Assembly: GCA_963682175.1 (NCBI GenBank)
Contig: OY821775.1
Coordinates: forward strand, 13,798,501 to 13,862,500
Source: Triglochin maritima
Taxonomy: Eukaryota > Streptophyta > Magnoliopsida > Alismatales > Juncaginaceae
DNA length: 64,000 nt
Direction: 5' to 3'
Of the stretch, positions 58,286-64,000 are shown in pieces. The number at the start of each line of letters is the position of its first letter. The stretch's first letter is position 1. The notes beneath the pieces are model-generated. The model did not search any database. It worked only from the letters and a program-made list of their open reading frames with translations, and was not told where the DNA came from. A program made the position numbers and the translations under genes.

Positions 58286-59300
58286 ATGCCTCCGAAACGC
58301 GTGAGACCTCCCCCACGGGACCGCAGCACCAGTAGTGAGATTGGGGGCGCGGACTGGGCAGAGGAGTGGCGGATGCTCTATGACACGGTAGGTCAACTGG
58401 GAGCGATGTTGGATCGCCAGTCAAGCAGAGGAGAGCCAGCGGCGGCAGGAGCGATGCTCGACCGCTTTATGAGACAGCACCCGCCTACTTTCGATGGTAG
58501 AGGAGAGTCTGAGGCTGCAGAGGATTGGGTCCTGAAGATTCAGGAGATCCTGCAGGCGATTGAGTGCCCGCCTGAGAGGCAGACATGCTTGGCAGCTTAT
58601 GTGTTGGGCGGAGACGCGTCCAACTGGTGGAGGACCACATCTGCTGTGGTGTTTGAGGGCAGGGCTGAGGTCAGCTGGGAGGAATTCCTACGGGAGTTCA
58701 ATGAGCAGTATTTCCCAGAGCATGTCAGAGATGGGAGGAGAGAGGAGTTTATGACTCTCGAGCAGGGAGATGCGACCCTGGCTGAGTATACCCGGATGTT
58801 ACTGTCCGGAGATCTGTGTGACGCCGCTGCAGAGGGCGAGGAAGTTTATACGGGGGCTGAGGAAGCACCTCCGTACTCAGGTGACCTACAGTATGCCGCA
58901 GACGCTGGCAGATGCGGTGAGATTTGCGACGCTCATTGATCAGGATTACCAGCAGAATTATGCTGAGGCCAGGAGAGCACCGGGGAAGGTCAGTGGACGT
59001 CCGGGTGCTCCGCTAGCAGGGATTCCGGCAAGAGGCCCCAGATCGGAGGTGGTGGATCACGCCAGCCTGAGGCGTGCAGAGGTTGTGGCCGAGTTCACTC
59101 CGGAGAGTGTTGGGGCCGTGCAGTGTGCCACGGGTGTGGCAAGCCAGGTCATTTTGTGCGGGATTGTCCGAGTGGGCCAGGCGGGTCCAGCAGGCAGTCA
59201 GGGCAGCCAGCAGGAGGCAGAGGCAGAGGTCGTCGACCTTTTGTGTCGTCGCAGCAGCAGGGTCAGAGGACTGGACGGGTCTTTACCATCCAGGCGGATG
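58286..59300 (+). pseudogene. Chromovirus gag
   Basis: Starts MPPKRVRPPPRDRSTSSE. Retrotransposon gag domain with FMRQHPPTFDGRGE, AEDWVLKIQEILQAIECP, WEEFLREFNEQYFPEHVRD and FMTLEQGDATLAEYT in the first frame. A shift near 58800 moves to a frame with PLQRARKFIRGLRKHLRTQV and LADAVRFATLIDQDY; a second near 59040 leads to the CCHC zinc knuckle CHGCGKPGHFVRDC (59126-59167). Forms the particle shell and binds RNA in this family. Start chosen as the first Met after the PBS leader, matching family starts. Confidence 0.9.
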
Positions 59301-60049
59301 AGGCGAGAGATGCCAGCACGGTGGTGGAAGGTACGTTTTTTGTTGCTGGGTTGAGTGCGAGAGTGCTGTTTGATTGTGGGGCCACTCACTCGTTCATCTC
59401 GGAGCGATTTGCGAGCGTGTTGGGTCGTACCCGTGCGATGTTGACTGCCACGTTGGAGGTCAGCACACCCTTGGGTCTGGTGGGCATTGTGGGGAGCTTC
59501 CTCCCCAGCGCCACGATTGTTTCGGGAGATCAGGAGTTTCTGGCTGACCTGATCTTGTTGCCGATGGAGGACTTCGACGTCATACTGGGGATGGATTGGC
59601 TGTCCCAGTACGATGTGCGAGTTTTGTGCCGGGAGAAGAAGATTCTGATCCCGAGGAAGGGTCTACCTGATGTGCTGATCAGGGGGACGAAAGATAGAGG
59701 AGGTAGAGTGATCGTATCAGCAGTGAGGGCACAAAAGTTGTTGCAGCAGGGTTGCAGAGCTTTCATGGCCACTTTGGTAGTTCTAGATCCAGAGGCGAGG
59801 AGATTAGAGGACATTGAGATTGTTCGGAAGTTCCCAGATGTATTTGCAGATGATGTCACTGGGTTGCCGCCTCACAGAGAGATTGAGTTTGGGATCGATT
59901 TGGTAGTTGGGACTACGCCGCAGTCGAAGGCACCGTATCGGATGGCACCTGCTGAGCTGGCAGAGCTGAAGAAGCAGTTGCAGGACCTGATGGATTCGAG
60001 ATTTATCCGCCCAGTGTCTCACCTTGGGGAGCGCCAGTACTCTTCGTGA
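59301..60049 (+). pseudogene. Chromovirus protease and pol N-terminus
   Basis: In frame with the zinc knuckle: FFVAGLSARVLFDCGATHSF has the retropepsin-like active-site position (D-C-G-A-T-H-S-F here, as in many plant gypsy elements), followed by DVILGMDWLSQYDV, the second conserved protease block. Then KFPDVFADDVTGLPPHREIEFGIDL leads to RT. The frame is lost near 60012 within [10 protein letters not shown], where one missing base changes the conserved SPWGAPVLF. Confidence 0.88.
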
Positions 60050-61305
60050 AGAAGAAGGACGGATCACTACGAATGTGTATTGATTACAGGATGCTGAACA
60101 AGGTTACCGTGAGGAATCAGTATCCCTTGCCCAGGATCGAGGACCTGTTTGATCAGTTGCAGTCAACGCATGTGTTCTCGAAGATTGATCTGCGATCCGG
60201 TTATCATCAGCTGAGGATCAGAGAGGCAGATTTGCAGAAGACAGCATTCAGGACGAGGTACGGGCATTACGAGTTTCTGGTGATGTCGTTTGGGTTGACG
60301 AACGCGCCTGCAGCGTTTATGGATTTGATGAACAGGACGTTCAGTCAGTACCTCGACCGGTTTGTGATCGTCTTCGTGGATGATATTTTGGTTTACTCGC
60401 CAGATGTGGAGCAGCATCGAGAGCACTTGAGAGTTGTACTTGGCATTTTGCGGGATCATCAGTTGTATGCCAAGCTATCGAAGTACGAGTTCTGGCTGAG
60501 CAGTGTCGCCTTCTTGGGACACATCGTGTCAGGTGACGGGATTTCCGTAGATCCAGCGAAGGTCGAGGCCGTTACACAGTGGAGAGCCCCGACGAGTGTG
60601 GCAGAGGTCAGGAGTTTTGTGGGTCTAACGGGCTATTATCGCCGCTTTATTCAGGATTTCTCGAGGTTGGCTTCGCCGTTGACGGCTCTGACGCGGAAGG
60701 GCGTCGAGTTCGTGTGGTCCCAGAAGTGCGAGGACAGTTTTCAGTAACTGAAGAGTCGGCTGACGACTGCTCCAGTTCTGACACTTCCCAGTGGCAGTGG
60801 TGGGTTCGTGATTTACAGTGACGCGTCAGGAGTTGGACTGGGATGTGTACTTATGCAACGCGGGCAGGTGGTTGCATACGCGTCGAGGCAGCTGAAGGTG
60901 CACGAGAGGAACTACCCCACTCATGATTTGGAGTTGGCGGCAGTGGTGCACGCTTTGAAGACCTGGAGGCATTATTTGTATGGCGAGCGATTCGAGGTGT
61001 TCACAGACCATCAGAGCCTGAAGTATCTGTTTTCGCAGAAGGAGCTGAATATGAGGCAGCGCAGATGGCTCGAGCTGATTAAGGATTATGATTTCACCAT
61101 CTCGTACCATCCGGGGAAGGCGAATTCGGTTGCTGATGCTTTGAGCAGGAAGGTGGAGGTCACCGTAGCAGGTCTTTGTATCGAGGAGTGGAAGCTGCTT
61201 GAGGCGTTGACCGAGTGGAGACCGTTCACCGATGAGTCGCGAGGTGCAGTGATCGCCGGGCTGAGAGTGGAGCCTCAGTTGGTCTCGAGTATTGTTCAGG
61301 CTTAG
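60020..61305 (+). pseudogene. Chromovirus reverse transcriptase-RNase H
   Basis: RT blocks: [44 protein letters not shown] and the catalytic FVDDILVYS. It continues with [15 protein letters not shown] and the [10 protein letters not shown] connection. An in-frame TAA at 60745 interrupts it just before RNase H, which then reads [42 protein letters not shown] and [15 protein letters not shown] second in-frame TAG at 61303 (one transition from CAG) separates RNase H from integrase. Confidence 0.92.
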
Positions 61306-62715
61306 AGTACTGATGATGAGTTAGCTGGGTTGCTGCAGTTAGCTGCCAGAGATGGATCAGACTTCAGTATTGGAGTTGATGGTGGGCTGAGGTTCAGAGG
61401 CCGTGTCTGGGTGCCGAAGGGAGGAGATCTGAGGCAGGACATTCTGGAGGAGGCGCATAGATCCCGTTATTCGATCCACCCGGGCAGCACGAAGATGTTT
61501 AGAGATCTTCAGAGGAATTTCTGGTGGAAGAGGATGAAGACGGAGATCGCAGAGTTTGTTGGCAGATGTCTGATTTGTCAGCAGGTGAAGATTGAGTACC
61601 AGAGACCTGCAGGGCCGATGCAGAGGATCGAGCTTCCAGAGTGGAAGTGGGAGCACGTGACGATGGATTTTGTCACCGGGCTGCCGAAGACGAGAGGATT
61701 CCACGACGCGATTTGGGTTATAGTCGATCGACTGACCAAGTCGGCGCATTTCTTAGCTATCCGGACCACGTTACCTCTGGAGGGTCTATCTAAGTTGTAT
61801 ATTGAGGAGATTGTCAGGCTTCATGGAGTGCCCGTGAGTATTATTTCAGATCGAGATCCGAGGTTCACTTCCAGATTCTGGTGGAGTTTGCAGCAGGCCT
61901 TGGGGACTCGGTTGAAGTTCAGTACGACATTCCATCCGCAGACAGACGGTCAGTCTGAGAGAACCATCCAGACGCTAGAGGATATGTTGCGAGCGTGTAC
62001 TCTGGATTGGGCAGGTCATTGGGATGAGCATCTGCCATTGATCGAGTTTGCCTACAACAACAGTTACCATTCGAGCATTGGGATGGCACCGTACGAGGCC
62101 CTGTACGGGAGACCGTGTAGATCATCGGTATGCTGGAGTGATGTAGGCGAGAGACAGCTAGTTGGTCCTGAGATTGTGCAGATGTATGCTGAGAAGGTTG
62201 ATGTGATCAGGCAGAGACTAGCGACTGCGCAGAGAAGGCAGAAGAGCTACGCGGATAGGCGTAGGCGAGAGCTGAGATTTGAGGCAGGTGACCATGTCTT
62301 CCTGAGGATTTCACCATCTCGAGGAGTGATGAGGTTCGGGAAGAAGGGGAAGCTCAGTCTGAGGTATGTCAGACCGTTTGAGATTCTCGAGCGGATTGGA
62401 GATGTTGCCTACAGGGTAGCGCTACCGCCGCAGTTTTCGGGTCTTCACAACGTCTTCCACGTTTCGATGTTGAGGAAGTACGTAGCGGATCCTTCTCATG
62501 TGATTCAGTTGGAGGTTCCAGAGATCCGTCAGGATTTGTCTCTTGAGGAGAGACCGGTGGAGATTGTGGATCGGATGGAGCATCAGTTGAGGAGGATTAC
62601 CATTCCGATGGTGAAGGTCAGGTGGCAGCACCACAGTGAGCGAGAGGCCACTTGGGAGATTGAGGAAGAGGTTCGGAAGGAGTTCCCGGAGTTGTTTGGT
62701 GAGCATCAGTCTTAA
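61306..62715 (+). pseudogene. Chromovirus integrase with chromodomain-like tail
   Basis: Open for more than 460 codons. HHCC zinc finger (HRSRYSIHPGSTKMFRDL, CLICQQVK), catalytic core with MDFVTGLP (first Asp), SDRDPRFTS (second Asp) and TDGQSERTIQTLEDM (Glu), then a GPYEVL-like region (RPFEILERIGDVAYRVALP) and a C-terminal segment VKVRWQHHSEREATWEIEEE, typical of Tekay/Del chromodomains thought to steer insertion to heterochromatin. The stop at 62713-62715 lies just before the polypurine tract. This is the best preserved part of the element. Confidence 0.93.
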
Positions 62716-62732
62716 TTTCGAGGACGAAATTC

Positions 62733-62748
62733 TTTTAGGAGGGTGGAT
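62733..62748 (+). other. Polypurine tract, chromovirus
   Basis: TTTTAGGAGGGTGGAT immediately precedes the 3' LTR; it primes plus-strand DNA synthesis in this family. Confidence 0.85.
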
Positions 62749-64000
62749 TGTAGGATTCTAGCCTAATCCTAATCCTAATTGTGCTTTGATGTTGATTAGT
62801 TGGTGATTAGGGGGAGATGGAGATGGATGGCTTGGATTGAATGTGGGTGGATGTGTGGTTGAGATGGAGAGGAGTGGAATGGATGGTGGAGATGGAAGGA
62901 TGGGGAGATATTTAGAGGTGAATTCTCTCCCTCTCTTCCCTCACGTTCTCTCTCTCTCTCTCGTTGATCTCTCACTCTCACTCACGTTCTCTCCCTCTCT
63001 CAGTGCATTCCGGCGAGGAAGAAGGGGTGTTCTCCGGCATAGGAAGGATCGGCTCGAGTGGTGGATTGGAGGTGAGTTCGTTGTGCGCCAACCGTTCCTT
63101 TTGCTTCGTTCTCTCTCCCTCAACCTAACTCGAGTTCTGTGGTCGTGGGTGGTAGTTGGAGGTTGCCGGAGGTGGTGTTGTGGTTGTGGATCGTTGAGGA
63201 GGTGATTGATCGTCGTTTGGACGCGAGAGTCGTCGACGGATCGTATTTGGGGAGATGTGCTCGTGGAGGCGTCGTCACGGTTCTTCAAATGTCTCTTCAA
63301 AGGTCTCACTTAATTACCGTGAGTATTTGGAAATCGACGGTAGGCCGTTTGGCTCGTCGCAAGTAAATGTGCAGCAGATTTCACTGCCTGATCGGTCGAC
63401 CGGTTGGTGCAAACGGTCGACCGTTCGTGAAGAAAATACGGGTTCTGCCTGAAATCGGTCGAACGATGCCTTGTGGCGGTCGACCGATTGTGCATAAAAG
63501 GCAAACCTGGTGAGTTTCGGTCGACCGGGTCCCCTTTGTCGGTCGACCGTGTGCACTGTCTTAAGTCGGTTGGGAGCGTTGACCATCTAAACGGTCGACC
63601 GCTCTTTGACTTTGTTCGACCGTGACTTAAGTGAGTTTGGGGGTCGATTCGACCGAATGTGGGTTCGGTCGACCGTACCTGCGTGTTGAGCGTGAGGAAC
63701 GCTCTGGATGAAATCGGTCGACCGAGGAGGTCTCGGCGTTCGACCGGTTTCAGGATGCGAGAGTGGGATTATTCCCTGTGGGATCGGTCGACCGAAGGAT
63801 GCTCGGAGTTCGACCGATCAGACGTTTTGTTCGTTGAACCTGGGAGTTGACCATCTAAATGGTCGATCGTCCCGTGATTTTGGTTCGACCGAACGAGTGT
63901 GGTTTTGGGAATCGGTCGACCGATGGAGTGCCGGTCGAGGACCGATGGAGTGCCGGTCGAGGTGGATTGCCCTGTATTTGCTTGATTCGGTCAACCAGGA
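62749..64000 (+). repeat. 3' LTR of chromovirus (first 1252 bp)
   Basis: Nearly identical to the start of the 5' LTR, with indels around the palindrome array. It runs off the window before the minisatellite and hairpin. Confidence 0.93.
63393..63995. repeat. CGGTCGACCG palindrome array in chromovirus 3' LTR
   Basis: Pairs with GTCGAC/TTCGAC-type starts at 63395/63416, 63458/63479, 63520/63542, 63594/63615, 63648/63668, 63717/63739, 63787/63809, 63862/63884 and 63915/63934 (19-22 bp). A 22-bp tandem duplication at about 63921-63962 is absent from the 5' LTR. Confidence 0.92.

Larger units (their letters stand above)
55952..64000 (+). mobile_element. Ty3/gypsy Tekay/Del-type chromovirus (3' LTR cut by window end)
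   Basis: 5' LTR 55952-58164 (2213 bp), primer binding site 58168-58179, gag-pol 58286-62715, polypurine tract about 62733-62748, 3' LTR from 62749. Gene order gag-PR-RT-RH-INT-chromodomain, and the AATTTCGAGGACGAAATT motif before the polypurine tract (62714) marks Tekay/Del elements. Coding is broken by frameshifts near 58800, 59040 and 60012 and stops at 60745 and 61303. The left flank is CAAAT; the matching TSD lies outside the window. Confidence 0.93.

Noticed and set aside
55952..64000. Endogenous plant pararetrovirus as source of the RT
   Set aside because: LTRs, PBS, polypurine tract, integrase and chromodomain-like tail identify a Ty3/gypsy chromovirus; no movement protein or caulimovirid order.

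Overview
The window is nuclear DNA of a flowering plant, probably a eudicot. It holds Ty1/copia and Ty3/gypsy retrotransposons primed by initiator-Met tRNA, PIF/Harbinger, hAT and CACTA DNA transposons, and one intron-rich gene of a plant F-box/WD40 family. No genus can be named from sequence alone. Most of the 64 kb is transposon sequence in several nested layers.

Layout. 1-3.8 kb: short tandem repeats, an OTU-like remnant and a decayed Harbinger transposase. 3786-9618: copia element 1 (minus strand, target site duplication ACCTT), sitting between the Harbinger transposase and its Myb/SANT-like partner gene. 10527-15388: copia element 2 (minus, TSD TAATC), inserted into that Myb gene. 15.9-17.6 kb: a 355-bp TRIM and two hAT-type elements. 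20393-24553: a minus-strand gypsy solo LTR (TSD CATTT) that is itself split by a second solo LTR (TSD CCACC). 25-31.5 kb: non-coding repeats and LTR-like sequence. 32032-38523: the one convincing host gene, an F-box/WD40 protein of eight exons on the minus strand, 484 codons in frame across all junctions, with a hAT MITE in intron 2. 40.4-48.4 kb: a solo LTR (TSD ATTTT) and a second Harbinger locus split by a truncated copy of the same LTR family. 48376-50225: a gypsy solo LTR (TSD TGTGT). 51-51.5 kb: a probable GRF zinc-finger gene remnant. 53.5-55.8 kb: a CACTA remnant containing another gypsy solo LTR (TSD TTTAT). 55952 to the window end: a Tekay/Del-type chromovirus with 5' LTR, full gag-pol broken by three frameshifts and two stops, and a partial 3' LTR.

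Most interesting signal. Several unrelated LTR families carry dense arrays of the palindrome CGGTCGACCG. In copia 1 these form six pairs per LTR, each spaced exactly 22 bp start to start, with pairs repeating about every 73 bp. The palindromes are kept while the sequence between them has diverged. Pairs spaced about 19-22 bp also occur in gypsy LTRs and in a third LTR family, while related LTR copies lack the array. I know of no described system matching this; a cooperative DNA-binding site array is the leading hypothesis. Secondly, four gypsy LTRs share a hairpin with compensatory base changes about 280-330 bp before the LTR end, and three share a second inverted pair downstream. A different minisatellite lies just upstream of the hairpin in three of them.
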